This document shows positions 1 to 12,656 of a stretch of DNA of 64,000 nt, in pieces. The notes beneath the pieces were generated by a model. The model made no database searches and was not told where the DNA came from. It saw only the letters and a list, made by a program, of their open reading frames with translations. Source of the stretch: Notospermus geniculatus (taxonomy: Eukaryota > Nemertea > Pilidiophora > Heteronemertea > Lineidae). The stretch covers positions 68,594 through 132,593 of the forward strand of contig NMRB01001094.1 of assembly GCA_002633025.1 (NCBI GenBank). The letters are read 5' to 3'. The position numbers and the translations under genes are program-made. Numbering within the stretch: position 1 is the stretch's first letter; each line of letters begins with the position of its first letter.

Positions 1-240
1 CTCCCTTAAATGAGCGGAAACCGAAATCAAGACGGCAGCCATGGCGGCCATATTGGATGCGCTACGAGTCCGATTTTCGAAAGGAACCTTCCTATGGTCA
101 ATAGGAATGTACCACGTTGAAACGAAAGCAATCCCTGCAGTCGTTCTCCCTTAAATGAGCGGAAACCGAAAGGCGAACGCACACACGAACGAACGCACGC
201 ACGCACGAACACACGCACACACGGACGAGTTGAAAACAGT
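1..240. repeat. Low-complexity repeat with 147-bp direct repeat
   Basis: A segment beginning CTCCCTTAAATGAGCGGAAA at position 1 recurs at 148, giving a direct repeat with a period of about 147 bp. It is followed by a run of ACGAACG/CACG-type short repeats to about 230. No coding potential is visible. This looks like the terminal part of a dispersed repeat that continues to the left of the window. I cannot assign a family. Confidence 0.7.
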
Positions 241-271
241 ATACCCCCACCAACTCGTTGGCGGGGGTATA
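241..271. repeat. Imperfect palindrome ending the first repeat
   Basis: ATACCCCC and CCAAC on the left pair with GTTGG and GGGGGTAT on the right around a two-base centre, with one mismatch. It lies directly after the ACGAACG-type run. A short-repeat tract followed by a GC-rich palindrome is a plausible element terminus. A Helitron 3' end was considered, but no CTRR motif follows at the expected spacing. Confidence 0.6.
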
Positions 272-1451
272 ATAAATGTAATGTACATTACACCAGCCAA
301 GTTCATCGAATCAGGTTGTCACTTGTCACCAGTAACAGTTCCTTGTAGCCAAATGAGGGAGCATATAAAAGGTTGTCACACAGTTTTTTGTAGTCAAATG
401 AGGGGGCATACATGTATGAAAGATTGTCATTGAAGTTAGTGTGTCGATTACATCACAAGATGTATTTCCAGCATTAAGCGATGATTAGAAACGTACTCAT
501 ATTCCCTAATTAGTGCAGAGAAATTGAAACTTTAGAAACCGCGTAATTAAAATGGGGTAATTGATGATGGGAGCTAGAAATTGGATTACAGGAATGAACC
601 ATGTAGCCTTACAATGCCTGGTACAAAAGTAATCTTCATCTGTGAACTAAGATGCTTTCGAATATTGTATTTTATTATTTTAGAACAATTCTTGTAGTTT
701 TTATTTCATCCTAGTTTACTAAACTGCACTGCGTGAGATTGTGTCATTGCAGTGACATACAGAAGCACTGAATTAGTTCAAACAACTGCTAAGATGAACA
801 ACAACGATGGATAAAGTCCCGTAAATTTGTTGGGACGTGTGTGCGTTTCATTCAATTTTTTTGAGCAACTACAGAAACAGAGGACAAAGAAGGGATAAAA
901 TCCCTTTAAATCTTTTGATAGATTGTTCATTTCCTGTTATCTCTAATCCAACAATAATCTTTTATCCTTCATTTTTCATTTGGCAAACACTGCTGACAAA
1001 AAATGTAAAAAAAACCACACATTATAAAAAGACCACATAATTTCTTGACAGGTCAAATCCTATAATTAATAAACATTTTTTTAACGACAGCCCCCGCATT
1101 TTATACATGTACCCTCACCTTTCTCTGACTCACACAATGGTCAACTGCCAAAATAGACAATGGACAGCAGCCATGACGGATTGAGAAAACGTCATCTTTG
1201 CTTGCCGGAAATACTTAATTTTCTTGTGCTACGATTTAAATCTTGCAATTAAACTCAGAAGTAATTAATTACACCATGCCTGTAGCATTGCAGGTGCTTG
1301 TAAATGGTTTTATCACGCTTTCAAATCCGAATCGTGGATGTATTATGCAAACTTGATTGAAAATTTAATGAAATTTATTCCTAACGTATGACAGTGATCT
1401 ATTACACAGTAAAAAATTTCAACAGAGTCAGCAATTTTCATTCCTTTTTTG
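272..1451. other. Non-coding stretch, no gene seen
   Basis: AT-rich sequence with short stop-bounded frames only. No repeat family, RNA gene or coding signal was recognised. Confidence 0.6.
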
Positions 1452-1517
1452 TCGTGACCTCCATGAGGGTTGCTCGTGACCTCCATGAGGGTTGCTCGTG
1501 ACCTCTATGAGGGTTGC
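1452..1517. repeat. Short tandem repeat, 3 x 22 bp
   Basis: Three consecutive 22-bp units starting at 1452, 1474 and 1496 (TCGTGACCTCCATGAGGGTT plus two bases). The third unit has one C-to-T change. The near-identity suggests recent slippage or unequal exchange. Confidence 0.9.
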
Positions 1518-1984
1518 TTCTGCTTCCGAGTCAGATTTTACTTGAAGAAAATTTGTGTCTTCTTTCTTGAATGGTGGAAAGGGACCTTCAACGCACTGGC
1601 GATGATCAACTTCACTGAATGTTGTCGATGTCTCATACGTACAAATTGAAAATTGCCCTGTCGTTGTATTTTGTGACGAAGCATAATGGCCTGGTGTGCG
1701 TTGAGACCATCCAGCCTCTAATCACAAAACCATGTTGACTGTGATCACCTGTAATTGAACATGACTCCATTATCAGCCAATAATTACAGTACCTCCTTCT
1801 ACTAATAGAAAATCCTGTGTGTTACGGCGGTACGTAGCACTGCGTTGCTGTTCCGAATGCTCAGACTGGACTCTTCTATACAGCATCCAGCAACTAACTT
1901 GTACCAATAGGCCTAATTTCATTTATGGCCTATTATTGGAAAGGTGTTTTACTGCACAGCCTGGTTTTCTGCTCCAAAGTGTAC

Positions 1985-2265
1985 ACTAAACTTGCATACA
2001 GGTGGTCAATCGTGTCCTTCAAACAAGCAGCAGATCCCGGGTTCAGATCTCGCCCAGGCCACTTCAGATTTATCATCCAAAGCTCCTTCTGTTGAGTGGG
2101 ACAGTAACTTTGGCATCCATGCAAGGGTCAGTAAAACCACTCCATCCAGGTGAGAAACATGGAGTAGCTTGCGATTGACTCCATCCTTGGACCTGGCCGA
2201 AGATGGAGCTGCTAGGCCAGTACATGTATTACACAACTGGTGCCTAATTGTAGTAGCACGCATAA
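1985..2265 (+). mobile_element. tRNA-derived SINE-like element
   Basis: A possible tRNA-like head lies at about 1990-2056. It contains GGTGGTCAATCGTG as a weak A-box-like segment and GGGTTCAGATCTC as a B-box-like segment about 35 bases later. The following 200 bases would be the SINE body, but its 3' end and target duplication are not visible. RNA polymerase III elements of this kind are non-coding and depend on LINE machinery. A decayed tRNA pseudogene is the alternative. Confidence 0.45.
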
Positions 2266-2269
2266 AGCT

Positions 2270-3997
2270 GAGGTCGGAATTTTTACCCCGTCAGTGCAAC
2301 ACAGTCACGTCAGCGCACGATTCAGGCAGAATAATTTATGCCAGTGTTCTACAGGAATTCAGCAAATTATAAGCGTGTCAGAAAACAAGTCAAGAATAAG
2401 AAAGAATATCACTCTAATCCCGAGCCTAATTGCCAATATTTGGTATTCGCAAGCGCCTGGTTGAAATGCATTTCATTAAGCGAACAAACCTGCCTCATTG
2501 AGCTCCAAACTTCAATGCATTTTTTCATTTCACACCAATTTAATCTCGTATGTGATCAAGGCGTACTTTCCATGTCGCAAACGGTCCCGTTTCTGACTTC
2601 GATAAATCAGTGCCAAGACGACCGTGTAGCAGAGAAAACCTAATCAAATACACCCCATAAAACATTACCGGCCGTGTGGGGCAGACTGCTCTACGTTTTT
2701 ACCGAATCGCTCCACAATGAATAAATTTCAACTGTTGGCACATCGGCGTACGCTGACACACCAATATTGATGACCCGGCTACGAGGTTTACTACGACGTC
2801 AGTGAATCAACGAAGACGATTTGTATCTGCCTTCTGTGGATCTCAATGGTAGATGATAAATACCGTTCGCTTTGACACTTCTGATATTGATGTCTCTTCC
2901 ATTCTGGCCTGTTTGAAGAATCGCGCCATGGCTCAATCATCACACGTTTTTGGAGCCACGATTCCTATAGCCAGACAACTCATGACATTTAGGCTTTTTA
3001 ACTTCCTGTAAAAAAGGTTCACAAGCAGCCAGCACTGAATTATATAAATTAATTCAGGCCTTAATTTATCAAGATTTGCAACATAACAGTTACATCAATG
3101 TATTTGCACATGTCCTGCTCCCATTGTTTGCCCGATTGTGCATTCAATTTCATTCCGAAGATTAAGATTAGTGTTGATTGGATAATAAAATTGGTTGCTT
3201 CCAACCAGTGTTGGCTCAGGCGAGATTTAGCTGGAGACCAAAGACAAATATTACGCCTGTCATTCGAACACAGTGCAATCCAGCACTTAGTAAATTGGTG
3301 CGGACATTAGAGGCACTGGTGATGCACTTGACCACTTCAGCGAATTGGTAACCAAGGATTTCTGGCGCCGATAGATTCCGGATCACACAGGTGGCAGTAC
3401 GGTGTAGCGTAATTCTACAGTGATGTATTGAGCTAACCCGAAAATTACATGGGCCCACAACAATTGATGGACAAGGAACCTGCACTGACTATCACCTTCA
3501 CCAAAACATCTTCAGCGCCACCAAGGATCGTTGCTTTCAACCAACTTCCATTGCTGTCACCAGCTCTCCGTAATTATCACCAATTCTCCATTCCTGTTGA
3601 CAAACTACCTTCTTAACTCATCAACAAAACAGCCGTACAACCGTCGTTTATCCAACACCAAAAACAAGTTCATACAACGACAAAAATTAATGCCCCAACA
3701 TATATCATCATTAAACAACGCAATCACATTGAGCTATTCCGATCCCAGAAGTGTTTCCAGGCAAACACCTAGTGATGTATTACTTTGGGGACAAATCAAT
3801 TCAATGCAACACGCTTGACAAAACTGTATTAATTATAACAATAAACAGTATTAGTCAATCATGGCTTGATTAATTAGAACGACATTATCCTAAGCCCTTG
3901 GTGACATGCTGTTCCGGAACGAGATGGATGGCCGTGGGGCAAGATGGCGGGCGTGTCTGATAACAAACAATATTTATGGCGCAGTTTACTAGATGCT
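2270..3997. other. Non-coding AT-rich stretch
   Basis: No coding exon, RNA gene or clear repeat recognised. TAATTA/ATTAAT-type homeodomain core motifs are frequent, as in most unannotated parts of this window. Confidence 0.5.
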
Positions 3998-4062
3998 GTC
4001 GGAGTGGCGCAGTGGAAATTTCAGCACCCGTCAACACTGGGGTCCAGGTGCAATCTCTGGAC
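3998..4062 (+). mobile_element. Possible decayed tRNA-derived SINE head
   Basis: GTCGGAGTGGCGCAGTGGAA matches the tRNA A-box pattern well (TGGCGCAGTGG). The B-box candidate about 35 bases on (GGTGCAATCTC) is poor. It is reported as a weak SINE head only. Confidence 0.3.
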
Positions 4063-6022
4063 AAACGTATTCTTCAGATGACAGTGGGGAGGGTATAACC
4101 TCAACGGCACAGGTAAGGAAGCAACAGTGACAACCGTCAAACCGAACAGGCCATTTTCTTTTCTGTAACAACAAACAAACAGGTGGTAACATAACAGATC
4201 TTGAAGCAGCATCTTAAATTCTGAATGTTTTTCAGAACTGCATTGCGTCGAAACCTTTGATATACTGCTAACATTTGAAGGAAGAATTTTTAGATGCCCA
4301 AGTCGAACAATCTTTCTTGAAATGATGTCCAAAAAAACCTCCCATTTGGAGAAAAACCTCACAGAAGGCGGCGTCTGCTCATCCTCTTTTCTGGGTAGAT
4401 GTCGTCTGCTTGTGTTCGCTGCTGCATGAGTCAGGACTCGAGAACTGCTCCCACATTCCCGACTGTCCACTCCCCAGACAAGGATCAGAATTTAAGTGAC
4501 CACATCAAGAGAATCCATTAATCTTTTACGATAACCTTTGGGTCTTGGAAGACAACAGACAGACCAGAGGGAGGTCTGCTGAAGCAACACTGTCTAGAAT
4601 GAAAATGGGCCATTCAACTGTTTTGATCGTTTTACAATTTCCTGTGAAAGTAAAAATTCATTGGAAATGGTGAATCATCTGCTAATCTTCAGAAATGTAT
4701 GAAATCAAGCCTAGTTGCTTCTGATTTCCTTGCGGCTGTCCAACCACAACTCACAAATTCCTGGGGGTGTCCAGAAAGATTGGCACAGCCAAGAATGACT
4801 CAATGGATCGTCCATTAGACACAAAAGATGTGGACACGGTGCTCATTGAATAATTAACCAGTCAAAATAGGTCTCATTTATTTCCATTTAGAACGCTGTC
4901 GCTGGCATGTTTTCTGAGCAGGACAACTAATCAGAAATGACCGAAGATCACACAGCATGTTCGCACTCGGAATTCGCCATTTCTCCTGGGGGAGGCGTTG
5001 TTTCGTGCCAGGTCATTGGCTCGAGCAGAATGAGAGGAAATACATGGCAGGGTAATAAACACCACCGGTAATTGAAAATGAGAATGGTGTCAGCATTGAT
5101 GGTGCTGCCACCTTTGCAGTCCTGCAACAAACTACCAGAGTCGGAGGCCTGCCTTCTTTGGACTTGGAAGAGGCTAGAGGAAGGGGAAGTGGCAGAGACT
5201 ATTGTGAGCTCGGTGCTCTTGCCTGAACTGACTTAGAACAAAACACAAGCTGCCCAGAGAGGCATAAGTGCCTGTCACTGCCGAGAGGTTGTGGGTCCAG
5301 TTCTCAGTCAGGGCACCTATGGATAGTAGGTAGCGCAGGTATTCCTGACGTCCAGTCCATCCCAAACACTGGGGAGTCTCGACTTCCACGATCTACAAGC
5401 CTGATCTCCAGACCTTCGTCAGACTTTGGAAAGAACTGACTTCAATGGATTGATGACCTCAAACTCTCACCTCCAGCTCTTCCTACAAACTTGGGGATAA
5501 CTTCCTCACTTCCACAGCCGCAAAATCTGATGTCCATTTCATAAGCAGGTCTGGTGAGTTCCCTCCTAAATGAACAGCTGGACAAATGAAGGAAGAACTG
5601 AACCCGGACCGACTGAATACTTAACGGTATGCACCACAGGATTCATCACACTCTCCTAATCTAATGTGAACAGAATACTTAGCCATGGGAATGGCCACCT
5701 CTAAGCCAAACGGTATTTCTTGCCATAAATTTGCGGAAGGCATGTCTGGCGCTCTAGCGATGGACCATTAAAGCAATTGGGCCAGGATGTGATCGCCTGT
5801 GAGCGGCTAGTTTCCCCCAGCAGGAAAGGGAAGCCGGTTCCATTACGNATGAAATTGCTCCATTTGTTCATGGGAGCCTGTATTTGAAATATTAATGTAT
5901 TTCAGGCAGTGATGCATCTGTCCAAGCTTTTAGAACTTGATTGCTTCTGGAGAAAGAATGGAATGGAATCCACAGGAAAGACCAAAATACAGAAAAACAG
6001 ACTGCAGCATCCACTGCTTTTC
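4063..6022. other. Non-coding stretch with a few open frames
   Basis: A 149-codon minus-strand frame (4021-4470) overlaps the left edge. It has no recognisable domain and biased, low-information composition, so I do not call it a gene. A weak tRNA-like segment on the plus strand near 5240-5310 (GTGGGTCCAGTTCTC) may be another worn SINE. Nothing else was recognised. Confidence 0.45.
5848..5848. other. Ambiguous base, probable contig join
   Basis: A lone N. At 22608 and 29035 single Ns sit between duplicated flanks, and the N at 52407 marks missing sequence. Here I see no duplication of the flanks, so its meaning is unclear. Confidence 0.5.
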
Positions 6023-6250
6023 TCTTGAGCTTAGCTTGATAAGGTCTTGACGGCCTTTCGACAGGGCAGGGTAGGGTTCCCGGCCCCATTTTTCTCTCAA
6101 GCTCAGCTTGATGAGGTCTTGACTGGTCTTCCGACAGGGCAGGGCCTTTATAGGGTTCCCTCAAGCTTACCTATCCACTTCTCTCTCAAGCTCAGCTTGA
6201 TGAGTTTTGACTGGCCTCCCGACAGGATAGGGTCTTGATAGGGTTCCCGC
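6023..6250. repeat. Minisatellite, about 3 units of roughly 80 bp
   Basis: Three diverged tandem units share CTCAAGCTCAGCTTGATGAG, then a TTTTGACTGG-like run, CGACAGGGCAGGG and AGGGTTCCC. Each unit contains an inverted core around AAGCT...AGCTT. Unit lengths vary by indels, so this is an older array. No coding significance. Confidence 0.8.
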
Positions 6251-7367
6251 AAATTATTATTGTTATTATAAGCTTATCTATCCAAGTTGAGTTGAGTTGC
6301 CCGACCATAGGGCCTCAACAGAGATTGCCAGAAAGCTTACCGCAATGAGGTCTAGACCTGCTTGTCTCCAATGGGATTGAGGTGGGTTTTTTCAGTTACG
6401 CCTGGGGTGGCCATTCCTTGACACGAGTGCCAATTCTTTCTTGGTTTGAAGACCCAGGTTGACCAGACAAAGGTGTCATGTTCAATTACCAAATAAAGTC
6501 ATCTTCAAATGTGGTTATCGTAAGTGTTAATAAGAAACATTTCACATGGGACTGTGGCTTGTAATGGGATGGCCAACCTGGAAGAAACCCACGATCTCAG
6601 AAGTGAAAGGCACCAATGTTTCCACTCTGTCAATCATCAAAGGCAGGTAAGCAGATCACTTGCACCTACCTCAGCCTAATTCCCCTACCATCGACAAGTC
6701 CGATTCCCTCCTAGGAGATCCCTCATCTGCAGGTGGTCATGACCACAGATAAAGCAGGAGAGCCGATCGTATTCTGAAGTTGCCTGGTCACGCACTTACG
6801 CTGCCACAAATGATAGAGCCACTCACTCCCCATCAAGACCACTGACCACATCTCTCACATAACGATGAAAAACGGCCACACGTCTCAACAGATCACATGT
6901 TCATTATAAACAAATACAAGAATAATATCTTTATACCCGACGTTTCGGGGGTTTCGCCACGATTTCGTGATTCGCTGATTATATGTTTTGCTACCCTCCG
7001 GACTGCTGTAAGACTGAGCGCAATCAAAACCTTGAGCTGAGTATAAAGTAGAAGATCAAAAGAAAATAATAGCCATCCATGACATGGTTGGATGAACCCG
7101 CATGGGGAAAAGAACTCTTGTCCATCCAAATTAACGACCAGAAGACCAGAATGGTAATCATGAAGGAGTAGGCAAGGACGCATGAGCTCAGTTTCCGAGG
7201 CTGGTTGTATATTGACCAGTATGGCTCTGCCATAGTTTGCTGAATGAGAGTGAGATATCTTGGAGTTATTAAGAACCGTCCGTGAATTGCCACAGCAGAA
7301 ATCAACAATGCAACAAATGTGGACCGTACACTCTCCGTGGATCTTGCGTAATTTTTCCATGCTGCCC
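6251..7367. other. Non-coding stretch
   Basis: No gene recognised. A 164-codon minus frame (6893-7387) has no domain I can name and runs into SINE-like sequence, which argues against a real gene. TACCCGACGTTTCGGGG near 6935 looks like repeat-derived sequence. Confidence 0.45.
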
Positions 7368-7445
7368 TGTGCGAGGCTTGAACCCATGATCTAGAAGGGG
7401 CTGACTGGATTGCCAGCCAGGCAAGCAGGCTAACCCACCCAGCCG
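7368..7445 (-). mobile_element. tRNA-derived SINE head
   Basis: On the minus strand, GGTGGGTTAGCCTGC (A-box region) is followed by GGGTTCAAGCCTCG, a good B-box match. The overlapping open frames on the minus strand are by-products. The limits of the body, which would extend toward lower coordinates, are not clear. Confidence 0.55.
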
Positions 7446-7715
7446 AAAAGGAAATCCTCCATGGCCGACCAGTAGGCTGTGCCGCATTGGTTGGGGTACA
7501 TCATTCCTCCCACAGAGAAAGATGACCCGTACTTGGGTCTCTTTCTGCCCCACTGCGTCTCAGTCCCGAACTGATTCCCGAGTTCGTACGGGAAGGTCTG
7601 CCTGAGGTATCTGGACCAGCCAACATCAAAGAGATGACCGCACTTGAAGTTGCTCAACTTCCAGAGCTCGGCCGCCAATGCACCATGACTAGGCGGTAAA
7701 GGAAAACTTGCATCT

Positions 7716-7805
7716 ACGCGAGGAATGGGCCAACCAGGAATTGAACCCAGAACCTCAGGAGCGACAGGTGCCTACATTACCACTGCACCACCCTGACAGC
7801 CCCCA
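7716..7805 (-). mobile_element. SINE family B, tRNA-like head
   Basis: On the minus strand, GGGTGGTGCAGTGGTAATG forms an A-box region and GGTTCTGGGTTCAATTCC carries the B-box. The same head, with GGTGCAGTG and a cytosine-rich ACCTGTC spacer, recurs near 18140-18200. Related body sequence is found near 55250-55350. I infer one dispersed family; only the head is clear here. Confidence 0.6.
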
Positions 7806-7858
7806 GAGACCACTGAGACATGTCCTACACAGTGGGTAGGAACTTGGTTCTGTTTTGT

Positions 7859-7871
7859 CCCCCCCCCCCCC
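7859..7871. repeat. Poly-C run
   Basis: Thirteen consecutive C residues, likely length-variable and sequencing-error prone. Confidence 0.9.
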
Positions 7872-9128
7872 ACAACAACAGTGACAGTCTCATTCCCTGG
7901 ATTACTTACTGTAAGGGTAATAGATGAAGCTAGGGAAGAACATGAATGCCTCATCTCCTATGCCTGTCTAGCAATCTCCGAAGCATTAAGAAGCCATCTC
8001 AGGTTGACTTTGATCTCCGACGGAGGGATCACCAACATAATCAGTCCCAATGAGATTTCAAGGGGTGGACTTAATGGAATTTGAATGTGGGGCTTTTAAA
8101 ATTAAATGGGAGGTATGCCTGCTACCGTTACTTGTATTCTGATAGCCGGAGTAGCCCGAGTACCTCTCCTCGACTCCATTCAAATAATCCCAACAAGAAC
8201 ATATTTGAAGCTGTGAGCGTGATACCCTACGACCCCCAGGCATTCTTCTTGGAGCGTTAAGAAACACTTACTCGTTGCTCAAAAACTAGCAGCCTAGCCT
8301 GGCCTAATGGCTCAGGATTGCAACAGTGATTGTAAAAATGTCTTTTAGATCACTCCCAATTAAATTTCCTCTGAATATCCCTTTTAACAAAAGTTCAGAA
8401 GACATTTAAAAGAACTCCCATCAGAAAGACCAAGCACTTACCTTTTAAGTAAGAATAATACCGGTACTCCGTAGCTTGCGATCGTGCCATGGGGTACAAA
8501 CCAACGACGGCATAGCTTCGCCTATCAGTGCTCGATGGGAGCTACTCTTGCGTCAGGATGGCATTATGGACGCCTGCCCCTGAGGACACGGAGCTAAAAC
8601 AACCTAGCTAATGACATGAGTGCATTAGACCTACACTAGCCTTAGGCGGGCGACAAGCCGCATTGGAAAGGTCTGAGGAAGGAACTTGAGGAGGACAGAA
8701 AAAGTGCGCCACTCCAATAATGGATGTGCCATGCATTAGCCATACCCATGGGGATGAGATCCACTCTAAGTGGAACAGGCTTAGCGGTACCATTAGGGCA
8801 GGCGAACATGCATTAGCAACTATCCAGGTTGCATCATTATATTTTTATAAAAGTCATCAATCAAGCAGGTGCACATTTTTCTCAGAGTTGTTCATGCGGA
8901 AAAATATCGTCACGGACTTAGTGTATTTCTAATGGCCAGTTTTTCATCTCGGAAAAGGTGTTCACATAAAAGTGTAGAAATTGCGGATATTATTCGCCGC
9001 TTCTTTTTTGGCCGTTGATGGGAAGCTAAATGTCGATGATGCAACAAAAACGGTGTCAGAAAATACACCCATCAATATCTTAAAAGACTTCGGGTGGTGT
9101 TTAGCAAAGTTCAGGCAAGAAACCCTAG
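7872..9128. other. Non-coding stretch
   Basis: Only short frames, no recognised domain. No repeat or RNA gene identified. Confidence 0.5.
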
Positions 9129-9247
9129 GGGCTGTATTTTAGAACGTTCCTTAACATTAAGGTCCACCTTAAATCTATTGTTCTTGATGGTTTTACAATA
9201 GATTTAAGGTCGACCTTAACGTTAAGGAACGTTGTAAAATACGACCC
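9129..9247. mobile_element. Foldback MITE, family F1, copy 1
   Basis: A 119-bp element that is almost entirely an inverted repeat. The left arm starts GGGCTGTATTTTAGAACG, and the complement of the right end is GGGTCGTATTTTACAACG. The arms continue through GTTCCTTAACRTTAAGGT and meet near a short centre. It is flanked by TAG at 9126-9128 and 9248-9250, a probable 3-bp target duplication. A second copy is at 39473-39590. Ends starting GGG with 3-bp duplications are reminiscent of PIF/Harbinger-type MITEs, but that is an inference. It has no coding capacity and would need a transposase in trans. Confidence 0.85.
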
Positions 9248-12200
9248 TAGGACTTTCACAGCGACTCTGCTAGGACTTGCGGCCACTTAGTTGACTAGTT
9301 TCTACTTCCATCCATTTAGCTTAAAGCCTAGGGAAGGGGTACGCAACCAGTCAAATGACGGATCTGCAAGACTTGTGAGTAAGGACCTTGGGACAACCCT
9401 CCGTATCTCAAACAAGTCAATCTTTTAGAGCGAATAATCAGTTGCCTGTAAATCTAAACATGATAGATTTGGGTGGGTTAGGCCATCTAGCCTAATGTCC
9501 AGACTTTTGGCTTTGACAGTCCTGCCACCTGTGGTAAATATCCCTTACGAAACATTCATGGACTGACATCTTACATGTGACACAAGAGTAGTACGAATGT
9601 CTTCAACATTATCACCCTGAAAGATGGTCTCAAATGAACCCAGGAGCAACTTTCATATCATCATAAACCAGAAACGTATTCCGTTAATAGCCCGATTCGT
9701 GAATGTGCTTATACATCGCCATTACTCTAATAACAGGACAAATACATTATACACCGCCCTCTAGTCATCTTAAGAGTGCATTTAGACGTTTTTGTACGAA
9801 TCCTTTGACTATTGTAACAAGCAAGGACAAGCCCATAAGCTGGCGTTTTACTGGCGGTCGCATTGAAATTTTCCACGGTTATTATGGATGCAAAAGGGAT
9901 AGTCATGTCGGCAGGAATGTCAATAGCGCAAGTGAATTACGGATTTATATTTTGTACGATTAGGAAGTCCAATGGGCACCTGCCATTGATCAAATCAAAG
10001 TGGCCGCTGATGGATTTTCTTTTCCATATTTTGTTTAATTTGACATTAAGTTATTTGACAAGGACGAAGTCTTTCAGGTCAACTACATGCGAGGGAATTT
10101 GATGAGAACAAACACATGGATCAGCCTCTTAATCGAAACTGCTTCATCTCTTAACAACGCACCTCAGTACATTATGGACGCGTGTCATGTGAGGAGATCG
10201 TTATTGCCACCCGCTGATGACCATTTTATGGATGTTTCCTTTGAGCGTTACGACTCGGTGAATTCCACCGGACATGCCACTGAGAGCTATTAACGTGAAC
10301 GGAATGGTGTCGAAATGACAAGTCCAAAAGCTGGTCGTGTCACCTGAGTAATTATAATCCTCGTCGTGGAGGAGAACACACAGTGAGATTTGGAAGATGA
10401 GAAAATGGAAAATAAATGGAACGGAGGGATCTCCTGGCCGGTGTGTCGTGGAACGGCTGTGTTGCTGAAGTGCTACCCCATGTAAAAGGTTTCTAGCGCA
10501 GGTTGGCTCTCAATGCACAACTCGACCATTGAATGGGCAGTCGTTTATGGCATTGGTCTCAACATAAATCACAACAAAGGCTCCCAAATTTGTGAATATA
10601 CCATCAGTCCCAAAGGTTTCTCGAAAGTTTGGTAGATAATACAACTGCGAGTTGTGTGGTCTTCAGACACCACAAATGACTACGTTGGTTAAATTTGGCT
10701 GAAATAAATGGAGTTCTCGTAGATTCCGTCTTCAGGGACCTTATTCACAAAGCTCTCCTAACTTAACGGCATGCGCAAACTATTATCCATTTGTGGGAAA
10801 CCTACTGTTCACTGTCACCCTGACAAAGGATTTATGTACCCTTAAAGTTACTGGAGCTTTGCGAATAAGGTCTCAGGCCCATATTTTTGAGGCCCGCATG
10901 TTACGTTTGTTAATGCCTGACAACCTCTACTGTAACCCCTGTTGTGGGCCCATGAAATGTATGTTAGACTGTACAGCCAGCACAGGGAGACGGTATTGGC
11001 AAGGACCCCTGTATCAATGTAGCTGCATGTCCATCTACACAAATCACAACCTCTGACATAATTCACACCTACTGTCGCTCCAACTGCAAATCCCTTGAGT
11101 TCAATGAAACCCTTGGAGCAAGAACTGTTAAAATCTTCATCAGATGTCACATCCAACCTCCCAACAGCCCCTAGTGCAACCCTAGACCTTTCAGAATGTT
11201 CTCTTTTCATGTTTGACAGCGATCTTAATGAACGCCATCACTATGACACTAGCTGAGTACCATCAGGCCACTCCATTAACTTCTCTCGTGAACAATTATC
11301 TATTTAGACCATTTCCATCATGTCCCGGTGTGCTACAATTATTCTCTAATGTTTCAAAATGATTTTTAAATGCAGACTAGATGAATAGATCGATTTGCTA
11401 TCAGGGTTTAATATACGAGATAGGCATAGCGCCATCAGGGAGATGATGTCCTTGTGTTAGATTGAAGACATTGGCAATGCAGTCAGGTTCCTGATGATGC
11501 GATTCTCAAAATGGTGAAGATGCTGGGCAACAGATAAGCAAGAGGCTAGGTTAAATTGTAGTTTGAGCCCTTCGGCAAGGTAATTAATGAAACATTACAG
11601 CCCAGAAACTGACTTCAACTGTCCAAGATGTTAGCTGGTCGTGCAACTGCCCCAGGACATCGCTACTTACCAATTTTTTTTAAAGGACAGGATCAATGCG
11701 GAGGCCACATAACAGGGGGACTCCCATTAGGTTTTGGGCAACACTTTGCTTATCCAACGCAAGACATGGAGGAAGAGAAGCTGAGATTGCTGTGCCCAGT
11801 GTCAATGGAGAAGAGACATGGACATCAACAACGCTGGTAGGCTATTCCCAAAACATGACAGATTCAATCTTCCATCTCACTTGGCACAACGAAGGGATAG
11901 GGAACCAGCCAACCTACCATTCCACAAGTCCCCTGAAGGCTTTATGAACGCGTCATACCTTGAGAGAGAAAGGGCTTCAATGCCGAGCGAAAAAGGTGCG
12001 AACGAAAAGCTGTAAATGTGATAGAACACATGTAACTGTTGCATGAGAAACTAGAACCTGTCGGCGCGGACAACACGTTGATGGCATTGCCGTCACCTTT
12101 GATCCATTCTTTATTACACAGCAGGTGGACATATGTTTTATGCATGAGCCATTAGAGTAAGTCGTACCGGGTTACACGGGCCACTCATCAGAATGCCATC

Positions 12201-12596
12201 AAAGTTTGTTCAGATGTGTCCATCGCTAAGTGGCTGCCCATTATCGCTCAAAAACAACAGGCTCCACGGGTGTAGGGCAACGGACGAAAAACCAATATCG
12301 CGATTGTACTTGAGCGGCTCTCAAGGCAATTGTCCTAAAAAGGACCTTTATTGATAACCATTATTTGATCTTGTGGTAATGCATAGGGTTACGGGTTCCA
12401 CTTTGACATAATCAATTGATTTGTGATCTTCGGGAAGTCACTTAATTGTACTACTCTGGAACCTTATCGGGCCGGCCGTGGGACTTCCTTTCAACGTGGT
12501 TTAGCAACAGGGACAGAATCAACTTTTGGATCCATAGGTCCTTAAATGGGCAGCACACTTGGCGTGGTGACAGCGATGTTGTCGCAGACCGTACCA
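9248..12596. other. Non-coding stretch, no gene seen
   Basis: About 3.3 kb with only short unrelated frames. The 120-codon minus frame at 10848-11210 has no recognisable domain. No repeat array found. Pockets of AT-rich sequence with TAAT cores occur around 10000-10120 and 11340-11410. Confidence 0.5.
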
Positions 12597-12656
12597 AGAA
12601 TCGAACCCGGATCTTCGCGTGCCAGGCAGGCGTTTCTCCATCGAGCCAGAAGTCTG
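12597..12656 (-). mobile_element. SINE family C, tRNA-like head
   Basis: Read on the minus strand, TGGCTCGATGGAGAAACGCC gives a strong A-box (TGGCTCGATGG) and GATCCGGGTTCGATTC a near-perfect B-box, 30-35 bases apart as in tRNAs. A full tRNA cloverleaf is not closed by an acceptor stem, so I call a SINE and not a tRNA gene. A similar CGCCTGCC...GGGTTCGATT head occurs in the duplicated block near 28468 and 29230. Confidence 0.65.

Noticed and set aside
241-300. Helitron 3' terminus
   Set aside because: A GC-rich palindrome is present but no CTRR-T end follows at the usual 10-12 bases.
4021-4470. 149-codon minus-strand gene
   Set aside because: No domain or conserved pattern, and it abuts a SINE-like segment. 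Chance is sufficient at this length in 64 kb.
7430-7678. 82-codon minus-strand frame with an aromatic-rich sequence
   Set aside because: It overlaps tRNA-derived SINE sequence and ends within it. I recognise no family, so it is treated as repeat-derived.
12597-12656. Functional tRNA gene
   Set aside because: A- and B-boxes are good, but the acceptor stem does not close and the anticodon stem is irregular. SINE head is the better call.
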